Assembly: GCA_035939615.1 (NCBI GenBank)
Contig: DASZFP010000036.1
Span: 1-30,031, forward strand
Origin: VBCK01 sp035939615
GTDB lineage: Bacteria > Pseudomonadota > Gammaproteobacteria > Burkholderiales > Burkholderiaceae_F
DNA length: 30,031 nucleotides
Direction of reading: 5' to 3'
Part shown: in pieces, positions 30,004-30,031 of the stretch
Layout of the letters: every line of letters starts with the position of its first letter
Position numbering within the stretch: the first letter of the stretch is position 1
Translations under genes and position numbers: made by a program
The notes under the pieces: generated by a model
The model's input: only the letters and a program-made list of their open reading frames with translations
Databases searched by the model: none
Told to the model about the DNA's origin: nothing

Positions 30004-30031
30004 GTTTGGTGGAACTGACCCTATGGGGCCC

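Noticed and set aside
30004..30031. A possible repeat or terminator at the right edge (GGAACTGACCC...GGGGCCC)
   Set aside because: Only 28 bases are visible; no hairpin with a T-tract can be completed within the window.

Overview
The window comes from a high-GC proteobacterium, most likely a beta- or gammaproteobacterium. The signs are dense coding, many GTG starts, Lol/Mac-type ABC parts, outer-membrane barrels ending in aromatic residues, a cyanide-insensitive-type bd oxidase and c-di-GMP/phosphorelay genes. The species cannot be fixed from the sequence alone. I see no rRNA, tRNA, CRISPR array, insertion sequence or phage gene. No gene-free stretch exceeds 300 bases.

Layout. 1-3458 (minus): a HAD-type dehalogenase, a secreted HbpS/GlcG-like protein, then kbl and tdh (the two-step threonine-to-glycine route; tdh runs off the left edge). 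3553-4224 (plus): a SAM O-methyltransferase. 4451-8814 (plus): a four-PAS hybrid histidine kinase, a free-standing Hpt protein and a response regulator with a degenerate plus a canonical receiver, which together make a complete His-Asp-His-Asp relay. It faces an EAL-domain protein (8826-9749, minus) that has lost one conserved catalytic glutamate. 9955-11512 (minus): a small membrane protein, a GNAT acetyltransferase and a TetR repressor.

11601-15955 (plus): a four-gene operon (ABC ATPase, MacB/LolE-like permease, LolA-like periplasmic protein, outer-membrane barrel) diverging from tetR. Two near-identical GGTACC-N4-GGTACC operators lie in the shared promoter region. 15946-18555 (minus): cydA/cioA, cydB/cioB and a DUF2474-like small subunit, of lower GC than their neighbours in the parts sampled. 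Next come a lipoprotein of unknown function and two unrelated alpha/beta hydrolases.

21271-30003 (plus) is the most unusual part: one tightly packed, translationally coupled run of ApbE flavin transferase, a 998-aa HzsA-like propeller/multiheme lipoprotein (two CXXCH, one CX3CH), a lipoprotein with a CX4CH motif, an SH3-barrel protein, an outer-membrane barrel, a TlpA-like thioredoxin, a DUF4266 mini-lipoprotein ending in Gly/Cys, a DUF3570 barrel and a periplasmic coiled-coil protein. It looks like a cell-envelope redox system combining covalent flavin, c-type haem, thiol chemistry and several outer-membrane barrels. The last 28 bases hold nothing recognisable, and the operon may continue beyond the window.
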